Shown: positions 44,530-55,603, counted from the first letter of the stretch. The stretch is DNA of 64,000 nucleotides from Norana najaformis (GCA_964023275.1 OZ029917.1:30084005-30148004), one strand, 5' to 3'. Made by a program: numbers and translations. Notes: a model not told the origin generated them from the letters alone.

Positions 44530-45215
44530 AACTTCAGCCCTTTGTGCCTTCTCAAATCTTGGACCATCCTCAGTAATGCTGAAGTTCGACCAGCTGTCAC
44601 CATTCACAACCTTGGAGTTCAATTTGACAACTGTATGACCATGTTGGCCCTCGTGAATCAACTTGTTGAGGTTGCTTCTACCATCTGCATCACACTAAAT
44701 CCATCTGCAGATTCATTCCTACCTCAACCGCCGTCACTTTGGTCAACAGCTTCAAAGTCTCCAGGGTTGACTACTGCAATAGCTTGCTGGCAGGTCTGCT
44801 GACTTGCCAGCGAAAGTGGACATAGTCACTGCTAAACTCTGCTACCCACCTCATCTATGGCTGGACACCATCCAATCACGTCACTGATCTGCTGCGTGAC
44901 AACTTGCACCGGCTGCGCGTTCCTCAGTGGATCACCTACAAACTGTGCCTAATCACATGCAAGGCTCTGAAATGTCTTATTCCAGACTGTATATCCGAAT
45001 TCTGCATTCGAGCAGCAAACAACCATAACACATATCGACTGTGGTCCAAGGAATAAACTGCTTAAGGTTTGGCAAATGTTCCTTCACTGTCGCCAGATCC
45101 ACTGCATGGAACAGTCTTCCTGACCATGTGACGAATGCCCCATCTCTGGACACATTCAAGTCATGGCTCAAAACATATCTTTTTAAGATATCTTATGATA
45201 TCTGCGTGCACCTCC
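44530..45215 (+). mobile_element. LINE G, L2-like C-terminal fragment
   Basis: Frames encode SNAEVRPAVTIHNLGVQFD, VDYCNSLLAGLL-like, HVTDLLRDNLHRLRVPQWIT and RFGKCSFTVARSTAWNSLPD followed by FKSWLKTYLFKISYD. This is the thumb and C-terminus of an L2-like reverse transcriptase with frameshifts. Confidence 0.8.
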
Positions 45216-45235
45216 TCACACAAATTCCTTAGCTC

Positions 45236-45665
45236 TATTAAGCCAGCTGCATTGGCTTCTTGTGGAATTCCGAATAAGATTTAAACTTGCGTGTTTGACC
45301 TATGAAACTCTTACCATGAGCACTTCTACCTATCTTCAGTCACTAGTCTCTCCTTACATCCCACCCTGCAACCTACGATCTTCAGGTACGGGTCTCTTGG
45401 CTGAGCCACAATGCAGAACTGTCCTGGGTTCTCACGCATTCCACACCGCTGCTCCTAAGGAATGGAACCATCTACCAATGTTTCTCTGAAGCTCGAACTC
45501 CTTTTCTTCTTTCAAGAAACGCCTGAAAACTCACTATTTCTCACTGGCTTTCAAACATCTAGATATATAACTCTTTTCACCTGGCGACTGACTATCCTTG
45601 CCTCCGATTCGCATTTCTGTGTGACTTTGCACACGTTAAAATTTATCGTAATAATAATAATGACT
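45236..45665 (+). mobile_element. LINE H, CR1/L2-like 3' end
   Basis: A second LINE C-terminus follows: VEFRIRFKLACLTYETL, LVSPYIPPCNLRSSG, VLGSHAFHTAAPKEWNHL, then SSFKKRLKTHYFSLAFKH in another frame. The 3' UTR ends in an ATAATAATAATGA tail near 45648-45662. It belongs to a different family from LINE G. Confidence 0.8.
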
Positions 45666-45831
45666 GTTGTTGATTTTTGAAGTCGTGTACAGTGCCCTCT
45701 TCTTCTGCCTCGGCTGTGCTATGGCACTATTTATGTTTCATTGTTATTATTATTGGAACAGTGTTCTGCTGCACATACATACTCTTGCATTTGACACTGT
45801 TCAGCAAACATTTTCAAATGCTCTTGTTTAA

Positions 45832-46896
45832 CACATTGGCCGCCTGCCAATTTTTTATATAGGTGCGGCAAACATAGGCCAAAAAACACAGAACACGCGA
45901 GGGACGTGTTTTTATTCTTTTTTGACATCCTTTTGTTCACAGAATCAAAAATAAGTGTTCCTTTTATGTGTTTATCTTACTATCTCACTGTAGGACGTCT
46001 AGAGATCACTTTCAGTGTGATACTGTTTGAAGCATAGTACTACACATGGTACATTCAGTCTTCGGCATATATGTGATATACCAGGCCCTAGAGAGTGTCC
46101 AAAATAATCGTATATGCATTTAGTAGGTGACAGAACATGTCCACTATTACTGCTAAACAGCAGGAATTATTACTGGGACACTGGGAACTGCCTAGACACA
46201 GTTGATACCAGATGGACGTGTATACACGTCCGTATATATATATATATATATATGTATTGATCTTGGCTTCACAGCCGAGGCCGAAGAATATTCTGGCGCC
46301 TAGTTCCTCCAAGCTTCTTGTAGAAAATATATGCATCTGCTACGGCCATGTAAATCATCTGTAGGACTATCTTTCTGTACCAATTCAATAACTTTCTCAA
46401 TGGAGCGCAACGAGGCTAAAATTCAGTCCATTTGGTTCATTCATTCTTCGGCATGTATGTGATATATATATATATATGATAGTGTCCAAAATAATCGTAT
46501 TTGCATTCGGTAGGCGGCAGCACTATTACACTAATCGTATTTGCATTCGGTAGGCGGCAGCTCTATTACTACCAAGCGTTGAAATGCCTAAAAACAGCTG
46601 ATACCAGAGGGACATGTATACACGTCCGTAGTAAGGCTAAAAATCAGTCCATTTGGTCCATTCAGTCTTCGGCATATATGTGATATATATATATATGATA
46701 GAGAGTGTCCAAAATAATCGTATATGTACTCAATAGGTGACAGAACATATCCACTATTATTACCAAGCGGCAGGAATTATTACTGGGACGCTGAACTGCT
46801 TAGAAAGGTTGCTACCTGAGGGACATGTTTACACGTCCGTAGCATCCCAGCTATACAAATGAGGGATGTGTTAACATGTCCCTTGCGTCCAGCGTG
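45832..46896. mobile_element. Non-autonomous piggyBac-like element
   Basis: The two ends, CACATTGGCCGC at 45832 and (reverse complement) CACGCTGGACGC at 46896, are inverted repeats flanked by TTAA (45828-45831 and 46897-46900). TTAA target sites are the hallmark of the piggyBac superfamily. There is no transposase frame in the 1065 bp. The interior carries three partial copies of a ~200-bp unit and four palindromes of the GGACGTGTATACACGTCC type near the right side. A half copy, GGGACGTGT, sits near the left end at 45901. The repeated palindromes may be protein-binding sites, which is inference. Confidence 0.8.
46053..46882. repeat. Internal repeat units with palindromes in the piggyBac-like element
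   Basis: Units start ATTCAGTCTTCGGCATAT-like at 46053, 46439 and 46660, each followed by GTGTCCAAAATAATCGTAT. Palindromes lie at 46214-46231 (perfect, GGACGTGTATACACGTCC), 46610-46627, 46821-46838 and 46863-46882. A further 39-bp tandem copy occurs at about 46494-46570. Confidence 0.85.
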
Positions 46897-46914
46897 TTAA
46901 GTCAGTAAAATAGT

Positions 46915-46998
46915 CATGCATGCAGCACCTTTGTGAGCTACTTAAAATGTGCTATATTAAGTGTCTTGATGAATAAATACATACATACCTACATACAT
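46915..46998 (+). mobile_element. L2-like LINE 3' tail with ACAT repeats
   Basis: GCAGCACCTTTGTGAGCTAC and an ACATACATACC tail match the 3' end of the LINE at 30325-30895. Confidence 0.75.
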
Positions 46999-47387
46999 AG
47001 ATATTGTCTTGAATAGTCTGTAAGTTAGCCTGTTCCAAACAGTCACATTTCAGTGATTTTTTATGCCAACAAAATCTGTAACATATGGCAGATTTTAGCA
47101 GCATATACTACAAACTTTAAGTAAAAAGTAAATCACTCATGTACCTAGTAGAACATAGGAGAGGCACTCATTTCCTGCTCTTTGACCTTTAAGCGGGCAC
47201 TAGGATGGCTCTAATTTCCTCATTTTCAAAATTTGTAACTCTCACCCTCTCAAATGGTTTAATTTTATTCAGAAACATTTTGTGTAAAATTTTAAGCAGA
47301 TCGACTTGCATTTAGAGGTCTCACATGGGGACCATGTAATCAGCATGGTATGAACTTTCACATACTCTTATGCACAGTGTAGACAGC

Positions 47388-47495
47388 TCTTTTGCACATG
47401 GTTCTTTGCACACGAGTCCTTTGCACAATGCACAATTGCACATGGCTGTTTTGCACATGTGTCCTCTTGCATGCAGGTCTTTTGCACACATGACC
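47388..47495. repeat. TTGCACA minisatellite
   Basis: About seven irregular copies of TTTGCACAYG, each spaced 12-20 bp. Confidence 0.75.
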
Positions 47496-47583
47496 AACTT
47501 CCTATATAAGATGGCTAACTAGCCACAACAGATGAGATGAACATCTACTTACTGAGAAATGATCAGAGCCGAAGAAGATGAAG

Positions 47584-47760
47584 AGAGCCGAAGAAGACGG
47601 TCGAAGTCCACACTCATCCACCAAGAACGGTTGGAGCAGCAGACAAAGAAGTCGATAGGGCAGAAGAAGATGAATGGAGCAGAAAAAGATGGTTGGAGCC
47701 GACACCCCCCACCGAGAATGGTTGGAGCAGCAGATAAAGGAGATTGATGGCAACACGTTC
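47584..47760 (+). repeat. 93-bp imperfect tandem duplication
   Basis: Two units start GAGCCGAAGAAGACGG (47584) and GAGCAGAAAAAGATGG (47677), and each contains a GGTTGGAGCAGCAGA block. The period is 31 codons. It lies at the start of the hAT-like fossil. Confidence 0.8.
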
Positions 47761-50015
47761 GCAAGGTTACCTGGTTATTCCTGCAGAAGGGATAGAAGGA
47801 AGTAAACTGCCGTCAGAGAAGCAGGTCCTTGGCCACTTTAAGCATTGACACAGCGTACTGAAAGAGGATACCCGAATGGTAGTGACCAACACCATACAGC
47901 AAGTCAAAGATTTCTGGTTCCATGCTAGAATTCCAGCCAAACATCACCAACACTCGATCAAAAAGCTAGAGCAAGTTTGAATCTATGAATGGCAGGGGCT
48001 GAAGAACAAAGGTTGTCAGTCCCAGACTCAAACAGCCAAAAAAGCTACATTTTTAGACAGGAGCGGGAACTGTTTGACATTGCGTGTGCTAACACCGTGG
48101 AGCTGATCGAGAATCGAGAAGACAAGCTCTTTCTTGAATCACAGCAGAAAAAGGGATGACCAGCTGCAAGACAGGAGTCGACAAGGCACTACTTCAACAA
48201 GAGGAGAACCAGATGGAGAAAGAGGAGACACTGCAAAGTAGCAACTTCAGAAATATGCCTTTTTGGAGACAGTTGTGTTGGAGAGCAGCACCGACTCGGA
48301 AGTCAGTGTGAATGTGAAGATCAAGATCCACGTCCCAGTACAAATACTGCTAACCCGCTACGAAAACGAGGACACCAAAGTGTTATATCACAAGAACTGG
48401 CTGGCAATTATGCTTGATCAAAATGTACTGAGTGACAGGGCTGCCATGATCATGGTCTTTGAAGGGTCTAGGGCTCTCTGATAAGACCCAGAAGCGCTTA
48501 CACTTAACAGGTCAACCACCCAGTGTCTACGTCGAAGAAACTGAAAAGCAGCAGCTGCTGGGATTGTACAGGCATTCAAACCAAAAACGATCCACTGGGG
48601 TAGCAAGCTGATGTTTGATTTGACAGGGAAAGAGAAAGTGCATAGGCTGCCTATTCTGGTTTCAACAGTGAGGATAAGAAACTGTTGTCAATTCCAAAGA
48701 TACCCGCAGGGACTGGCCAAGCTGTGGCTGAAGCTGTGCACAATGGAATACGAGAATGGGGCCTGGAAGGCTTGGTCCGGGGCATGTGTTTTGACACAAC
48801 CAGCTCTAACACTAGCTGTTATTCTGGAGCAGCTACTTAGTTGGCCTCTTCTACACTTCGGCTGTTGACACCATATCATGGAACTTGTATTGGCTGCCAC
48901 CTTTGGAGTATCTAAGGGGCCTAGCCATGGACCAGAAGTCCTTGTTTTCAGATGGTTTCAAGAACAGTGGTCATCCATTGACAAAGAAAGATACAACGAT
49001 GCCTTCTGTGATGATTTTGCCTCATCTGAGCGCATCAAATGTCTAAGAAGAAGTCATTGTATTCTGTGAGCAGCAGCTGCAGGATCAGCTGCAGGATCAG
49101 CAACCACGAACTACTCCAACTAATGCTTTTCTTTTTGTGAAGAACGCCAAATTATGGGATAAACTTCGTAATTGTATTCATAATCCCCAGGTCTGTGGAG
49201 CTCCCAACAAAAGCCACTTCACGGGGACCAGCTTGTTCTCAGTCAAAACAAAATCGATAGACAAAAAGGGTTTTGTTCCAGGTCAAGATCCAAAACTTCT
49301 GAGCTCCGGATGTCGACAGGAATATACAGTATCAAATATTTGCTCTTCAGGTCGCAGGTTCAAACTGTCGGCAAGAGAATCTCGGTGGCTGCTACGTGTG
49401 AACGTATTTCTCACAAAACTTTACATCAAGTACTGGTTCCTGACACCTATGGCTTCCAAAGCAGCTAGGAATGACCTGCTCTTCCTGCAGCAATTTGATG
49501 CTTACCCTGATCGCGATATCAGTGCAGCTGCTTTACACAAGCTAACTAGTCACCTATGGTACCTTTCCGAGGATTTGATCCTTCTCTGCGTCTTTGATAC
49601 AAAGATGGGCTTGACCACAAAACAGGCCATGCTGAAAGCATCAACAGAGAATGAAGGAGCAAACGACCCATCGAAACACATAGAGGTGGACTTGGCAACG
49701 GTACAACAGAAGACTCTTTATTGATTTCGTGACAGTGTGGAGCAGAAATGTGTTTGGAACGCTGGGTTTGCCAGTTGGATTCCTAACTGAAGACCTTCAT
49801 ACATGAACAGTATGGATGAATTCAAGGCTGCAAAGAAAATCGTCAGCACACTAGCAGTCACCAACGATCATATAGAGCAAGGTGTCGCCATAATACAAGG
49901 CACGGCACAGCAGACCGGGTGCTGAAAGAGTGAAGAACAGTTGCAGTATGTGCTTCAAGTTATAGAACAGAGTCGGGAAAACTTTCCCGATGCGAGAAAA
50001 TTAACGCTACTTAAG
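47740..50015 (+). pseudogene. Full-length decayed hAT-like transposase gene
   Basis: Homology to one uncharacterised transposase-like family can be followed from end to end in shifting frames: QQVKDFWFHARIP (47890), RELFDIACANTVELI (48065), EDKKLLSIPKIPAGTGQAVA (48672), REWGLEGLVRGMCFDTTSS (48750), HHIMELVLAATFGV (48868), WFQEQWSSIDKERY (48953), DLLFLQQFDAYPDRDIS (49468), HLWYLSEDLILLCVFD (49550) and AAKKIVSTLAVTNDH (49830), then EEQLQYVLQVIEQSRENFPD. The CFDTTSSNT and RHHIMEL blocks resemble the D-x-x-x-N and C-x-x-H-x-L blocks of hAT transposases. Many stops and frameshifts make it dead. Terminal inverted repeats were not found. Confidence 0.7.
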
Positions 50016-50029
50016 AGACCATAAAAGCA

Positions 50030-50829
50030 TACTGTATACTGTACATTCAGTATACAGTAGTTTGATTTTGAAAACTGTTCTGTATTGGTCCTAGACTGTT
50101 AAATAAATACTAAAACAGTAGTTTTCATTGCAGTTTGATTTCTTGCATGACTTAGCAAACATTTTTTAATTCTACCATTTACATGATATGGCTAAATGTT
50201 AGGGTGGTTGAGCCACCTGTAAATATTAAAGTTTTTGCTGAAAATTTGCACATAATATTTTTTTATAATAAGGAATATCTTGAAAGGGTGAGACTTAATA
50301 TTGCTTTGGAATTAATTTTTGCTATATAAATAAGGGCCACCCTAGGGGGCAGCGAACTAATCTCAGGGGCCTAAACAAGGGGCAGTGCTTCACAGGATAT
50401 GTTTTTACTTTCCTTTATACCTGTATCAAATTATATTGCTTGGTGACGCACCGCTGTGTGCAAACAATTTCTCCTGGGTTGTTACATGAAGTTCGCTCGG
50501 CAGGTATGAACCCACAATTTTCAATTACAGACCTGTTGCACAAACATTATGGACCATCAAAAACGATTATTTACAGCAGTGGTGTAGTAAAATAGCCAAT
50601 GATTGGTAGTAATGCATTTCAGTTGACCTTCGAGTATTTAAACATAATAGGCCAATTCCTACACTTAATATTGGCCATTAACACTGGCTACAATACTGTG
50701 CAGCCTGTGACAATAGCTCCTGTTAAGTCAAACTACTTTTATCCACCATTTTATTACACTCTAAGCAGTCGTAATTGGAATCTTGGAAATTTCTAAAGTA
50801 CTAGTGTTAATCTAAGCACAGGGCACCAG
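50030..50829. other. Unassigned
   Basis: AT-rich, no recognised gene or repeat end. Confidence 0.4.
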
Positions 50830-51672
50830 CTTATTCACAAGCACTGGGTTGTCCAAAGATGCCATAGGAAGAACAAAATCCGGTTGTCAGAGGAAGAGAG
50901 AAGGGGACAGAGCAGCAGTTACGGTGGGTTGTGTTTAGGTTTAAAGAAATGGGAACGTGGTGGATTGGATGGATCAGGGTAAGATTTCTTGAAAAGGTGC
51001 AACTTCAGTTTTGAATGGAATGCCTGAGGAGTAATAGATAGGGAGGTTTGAGACAGATGATGGTGGGTGAATGACAGAATGGATAGAGGAATGGAGAATT
51101 TGTGAAATTCAGGAGTTTCATTGTTCAAGAGTCGAGGTGTGGTATGGTATATGGATCAGTTAGAGAACTTAAAATGAGTAGTTACAGAGTATAGGCAAGA
51201 TTGAAGTAAGAGGACAAACGGGTAGAGTGGAATGATTGAATGGTAAAAAGTTTGCGAAGATAAGTAGACTGGGAGTATTGCAGGGAGTTATAGGTTAGAG
51301 AAAGAACTTTGAAATGAATGTGTTCATGGATTTTAGCCAGTGGGGGGATTTCAGGATGGGAGTGATATAGTGATGCTTGGGTGTCCTTGGTAACAGCTTG
51401 GGCTAGTGAATTTTGAATGAGTTGAAGACACTTAATTTGAGTGAATTCAAGATTAAGAAAGAGGGAATTACAATAGTCAAGCTTGTAGTGGACAGTAGAA
51501 GTAGCAGTGGGAAAGGCAGTTTTAAAATTGAGCAAAAATTGGCAAAGATTATGAATTTGAGTGATAGAGGTGTGTGACAGGTTGGAGATGTAATTTGAAA
51601 AACAGTTTTGAAAATCAAATTTGACAGTCTTAGCATCACCTTTGACCCACATCTGTGATTTGAAATGCACCT
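50830..51672 (-). mobile_element. LINE I/J, C-terminal and 3' part
   Basis: Minus-strand frames (51182-51670 and 50919-51128) give YKLDYCNSLFLNLEF, QIKCLQLIQNSLAQAVTKD, IHFKVLSLTYNSLQYSQ and HSKLKLHLFKKSYPDPS, the thumb and C-terminus of a CR1/L2-type LINE. The N-terminal remainder is at 56452-58500, on the far side of an LTR-element fossil. Together they look like one LINE split by that insertion. Confidence 0.8.
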
Positions 51673-51833
51673 GGCTGTTGGAGTGTTTGAAGGTGTGTTT
51701 TGTTGATGTGTGTTATGAGTTGAACCCCTTGCAGTGAGTTCCTTAATAAATGTGTCAAATAACTGTTGAAGTTGTGTGAACTGATATGTCGCTGAAACAC
51801 GTTTTCCAACTCGTATCATTATTGAGTGCCAAG

Positions 51834-51948
51834 CTGAAGAGAAAAATGTCCGTCAGGAAGAGAAAATGTCCGTCCGAAGAGAAAACTGTCCGTCAGGAAT
51901 AGAAAACCATCTGTCCGGAGAAGAAAATCCGTCTGTCTGAAGAACGAC
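51834..51948. repeat. ~22-bp minisatellite (GAAGAGAAAATGTCCGTC)
   Basis: About five imperfect head-to-tail copies of GAAGAGAAAATGTCCGTCMG lie inside the LTR-element interior. Confidence 0.8.
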
Positions 51949-52023
51949 CCATTCATTCAAGGAAGTTCATTTGAGGTTCCTAGCAGAAATGGAGAAATGT
52001 CCAAAAAATTTGATGTTTTGGTC

Positions 52024-52200
52024 TGGTGCAGTTGGTCAACCATGCCATTCCGTTGGTTCACCTGGTTAGCCGTGCTGTTCCGCTGGTCAGGTGCTTTGGT
52101 CGACTGGTCAGTCATGTCGTTCCGCTGGTCAGATGCTGTGGACAACTGGTCAGTCATGCTGTTCTGTGGGTCGACTGTTCCGTTCAGCTGGTCAACCGCT
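52024..52200. repeat. 42-bp minisatellite (CTGGTCAGTCATGTCGTTCC)
   Basis: About four copies of a 42-bp unit rich in CTGGTC. Read in minus frame they give repeated DQRN and MTDQ motifs, which I take as a by-product of the 14-codon period. Confidence 0.85.
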
Positions 52201-52379
52201 CCTGTCAGTCTGGTTCAGGCTGCAGGTGCAGTAGTTGCGTCCAGTCGTCTGATGAGTCTCAAGCTGGGTCCGGTTTGTTGCGTTCAGCCGAACGTGATGT
52301 TACCAAGTATCTCCATGCGACCGGATGAGCCCGAAGGTGTCAGCACTCACCATGAACCAGTGTTCTGAGAATGGTCATT

Positions 52380-53549
52380 GTTTGACGTGAACATGTCATT
52401 AAAAAAGAGGTGCTTTACATTTGGGAAAGCTTACGGTTTTGCTTCCGCCTGTTGGTTGCTTGTCTGCATAAAGTCTATTTTTTAACTTTTTAAACTCTAA
52501 TAGGGGTACTTACATTTAGATTTTAATAGAACAGTGGATTTTAGATATGATTGGAGGACAGTATTTGATGTAAGGCTCAATTCATTTATTGGCTTTGAAG
52601 GGTGTAAGAGTTCTTATTTGCAGTTATTACAGTTACAACTTCCCTTCAATTATAAATCAGTTATAAATGATAGTGACTGGTGAATTTTGTTATAGTGATT
52701 GTTAAAAGAATTTTTGTGCTTGAGTGAATTTGAGTGATAAGTTGTTGCAATGGAATTTTGGTTTAATTTTTATGGAGGTTAGAGATTTATCTTGTGGAGT
52801 TGGTGAGGGGTTTAGTATGCTTCTACGATGGAACTTTGTTGAGATTGTTGTAATGTGTTTTGATAACCTTGTGGTACCTCATAGAGGTCTGGCTATGTCG
52901 TGTGGTAAATGTATGTGTCTAAGTCTATGGAACCTTTGTGGTATATTTTGACAACCTTTTGTTGCCACATGGAGGTCTGGTATGTTGTGTGTGTCATGCA
53001 TAGAGTGTATTTAGTGTATATGTGATTTATGATTAAATGTTCCATCCAGAGTTCCTAAGTTGGAGTTAATGTATGAGAATAGAGTTGATATTATCTGTCT
53101 ATCATGTTGGTTTTGTGTAGATATATTGAATTGTGCATTTTCCGGGTTCGTTTGAGTCTCGGACTTTTTGTCATACATACCTGAGCTTTTGTGGGATGTC
53201 TTTTACATGTTCCCTAATCTTTATGGCTATTTTTTTACCAGGTATGGATTTTGTGCAGTCTTGTATAAGTCTGTGTGACTTTTAATGCATGTTGCATTTT
53301 GTATGTCCGAGTTACCCAATGTTCCAGTATAAGTAATAAACTGTTAGTTTTGGTAGGATTTGTTGTTGTGTACTATCCTTAGATTGGATTGATGGTTTGA
53401 TATGTAATTGTTGGTAGACTTGTTGATTGGATTGTGAGATGTGTCTTTGTGTGTGGTGAGGAAAGGTGGCAATAGTATGTCGTGTGAGAGGCTAGGGTAT
53501 GATTATATTGTTTGTGGTTTTAGGGTTTCTAGGTCCTATTACACTGGAT
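52380..53549. other. G/T-skewed non-coding stretch
   Basis: From about 52700 to 53530 the + strand is markedly rich in G and T. Two related segments (AACCTTGTGGTACCTCATAG near 52866 and AACCTTTTGTTGCCACATGG near 52951) indicate a local duplication. There is no coding similarity. It probably belongs to the LTR-element interior. Confidence 0.5.
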
Positions 53550-53684
53550 CACACGAAAAATTTTTTCGCCTGCTACTAGGCATAAGTTATGTGTACTACA
53601 CTAAATCGAATCTGCTGATTCCAAATCTGAAGTCAGATTTTGTGTAGCACGTCAGGATCTTAAGATATGCAGCATACGTGCTAA
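53550..53684 (+). repeat. Terminal inverted repeat, left arm
   Basis: Pairs with 55820-55950 in reverse complement. The best core is TCTGCTGATTCCAAATCTGA (53611-53630) followed by AGTCAG. It also contains a near-palindrome CGAAAAATTTTTTCG at 53554-53568. Confidence 0.75.
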
Positions 53685-53890
53685 TAATTATGCAAACTCT
53701 TTACAGAACTAGTATTTCCTTATAACTGTGTAATTATGCAAACTCAGAGTATTCATAACAAGAAACAAAATGTTATTCTTTTATAACTTGAAATTAAAAT
53801 ATGTTTTAAAATGTAATATAAATATATGTATGTTACTCAGATGAAAGCATACATTTCGAAATTTTGTCTCTAGCTTAACTCTATACAAGT

Positions 53891-55582
53891 TCAAAAGTGC
53901 TTTAGACACTTGCTCTTGCGCTTGTGAGTGGCCGCTGTTGCCCGCTGCAGAAACCAGCAGTAATCGCCCATCATGTTGGAATTGCAGTGGCCCTGATATC
54001 TTGCTTCAAAGGTGGAGATGTCTTGATGGAATCTCTCTCCATGCTCATCGCTTACATCACCCAAGTTTGGTGGGAAAAAATCCAGATGGGAATGTAAGAA
54101 ATGTATTTTTAGTGACATCCGGCAGCCGAGTTGCTTATATGCTGTTAGCATGTTGCTAACGAGTTCAGCATAGTTCTCAGCTCGGTGATTCTCAAGGAAG
54201 TTTTGCACCACCAACGTACATGCATCCCAAGCGGCAAATTCCAGTGGGTTGAGCTTGGTTCTAAATACAGTATCACGCATTAGTTCGCGGATTTCTGGCC
54301 CAATAAAAATTCCAGCCTTCAGCTTAGCATCAGTTTTGATGGCTCCAAATTTATCTCTCAGATACTGGAAGCCTTGTCCAGTACGATCCATTGCCACTAC
54401 GAAATTCCTCATGAGGCCCAGTTTAATGTGAAGTGGTGGTAAGTACACTTTCAATGGATCAACCAATGGTTCGTGTTGCACGTTGTGCCGACCAACAATG
54501 TGCTCAGATCTAGGAGGCCACAGTTTCACTTTGTAATGGTTGCTGTCATCACGACTATTCCACAAGCACAAAAAGCACATATGTTTTGTGTACCCCAGCT
54601 GTAGGCCTAGAATAAGTGCTACCACTTTGGGGTCCGCACAGATGTTCCATTTGTGGTCTGAGTAGTTGATCACTTTCAAAATGAGTTTCATTGAATCATA
54701 TGTCTCTTTGAGGCCTACAGCGTGGGCTATAGGAACAGACGGCTTTTCGTTACCGTTGTGCACCAACACATCTTTCAAGCTCGCTTGGCTGGAATCTATG
54801 AACAGTCTCCACTGATCAGGAACGTATTCGCAACCTAAATTCAGCATGAGACTGTTCACGTCAGTACAGAAACAGATACAATTTTCCAGTTTGTAATATG
54901 TAGCTAACGGTTTGTGACGATAACGGAAGTGTGATGTTGTGGTACCTTTTTGAAGCAAGTTCCACTCCCCTAGTCTGGAGGCTAACAGTTCAGATTTCTC
55001 CTTTGACAAAGATAGGTCCCTCACCAGATCATCTAACTCACCTTGCCTTATCAAATGCGGCCTTCCCTCTTCCAAATCTTGATCACTGGATTCATAAACA
55101 GTAACATCATCTTCTGTATTACCATCAGAACTGCCTGTTTCATCAGCACCCGCAGCAGGAGGAAATGGTACTGGATTCTCTTCATCATGCGGCACTGGCT
55201 TTAGAGCGGACTCGCAATCAGGATAAACGATTTTAGACTTATTTTTCTTTGAAAATCCAGCAACTTTAGTAATGCAGAAATAACAGTCTGCATGATGATT
55301 TCTTGGCTCGTGCCACACCATAAGCACAGCAAACGGCATTGAATTCCTTTTGCCATCCAGCCACTGTGTAAGCCCAGAGTAGCACACGGTGCAGCAGACA
55401 TGAGGTGCCCAACTTTTATCCTGGTCTCCGATTTGACATCCAAAATAATACTTGTAAGCAATCATCACTCTCTTAGTTAACTTCTTGCGCTGGTCACAAA
55501 GAGTATATTTACCACAAACATAGCAAACATTGTCTGGATGGTTAACACAGCCTCGCCTATTCATTTCAAAATTAAATCTCAC
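53891..55582 (-). CDS. Uncharacterised 563-aa protein, candidate DDE transposase
   Basis: An unbroken frame. The N-terminus is cysteine-rich (C20-x2-C23, C29, C49, C64-x2-C67, C100-x2-C103), a likely zinc-binding module. An acidic, Ser-rich linker (about 131-175) follows. The large C-terminal region has FIDSS (262-265 core, Asp263), PSVPIAHAV (281-289), NICADPK (313-319, Asp317), CFLCLW (336-341), LPPLHIKLGL (381-390), a His-rich LKIHFLHSHLDFFP (491-504) and SDEHGERFHQD (511-521, Glu513/Glu516), then MMGDYCW (537-543) and a basic end. I recall close relatives in cnidarians, arthropods and molluscs, all unnamed. The three acidic blocks could form a D-D-E catalytic centre of RNase H fold, which is inference. 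Met7 could be the true start, given a TATA-like box close upstream. Confidence 0.85.
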   Translation of the reverse strand: MRFNFEMNRRGCVNHPDNVCYVCGKYTLCDQRKKLTKRVMIAYKYYFGCQIGDQDKSWAPHVCCTVCYSGLTQWLDGKRNSMPFAVLMVWHEPRNHHADCYFCITKVAGFSKKNKSKIVYPDCESALKPVPHDEENPVPFPPAAGADETGSSDGNTEDDVTVYESSDQDLEEGRPHLIRQGELDDLVRDLSLSKEKSELLASRLGEWNLLQKGTTTSHFRYRHKPLATYYKLENCICFCTDVNSLMLNLGCEYVPDQWRLFIDSSQASLKDVLVHNGNEKPSVPIAHAVGLKETYDSMKLILKVINYSDHKWNICADPKVVALILGLQLGYTKHMCFLCLWNSRDDSNHYKVKLWPPRSEHIVGRHNVQHEPLVDPLKVYLPPLHIKLGLMRNFVVAMDRTGQGFQYLRDKFGAIKTDAKLKAGIFIGPEIRELMRDTVFRTKLNPLEFAAWDACTLVVQNFLENHRAENYAELVSNMLTAYKQLGCRMSLKIHFLHSHLDFFPPNLGDVSDEHGERFHQDISTFEARYQGHCNSNMMGDYCWFLQRATAATHKRKSKCLKHF

Positions 55583-55594
55583 ACACTAGCTACA

Positions 55595-55603
55595 GCTATA
55601 TAA
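55595..55603 (-). promoter_or_regulatory. TATA-like box upstream of the 563-aa gene
   Basis: TTATATAGC on the minus strand lies 13 bp before the first ATG (55582) and about 31 bp before Met7 (55564). If used, transcription would begin near 55570, favouring Met7 as start. Confidence 0.35.
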
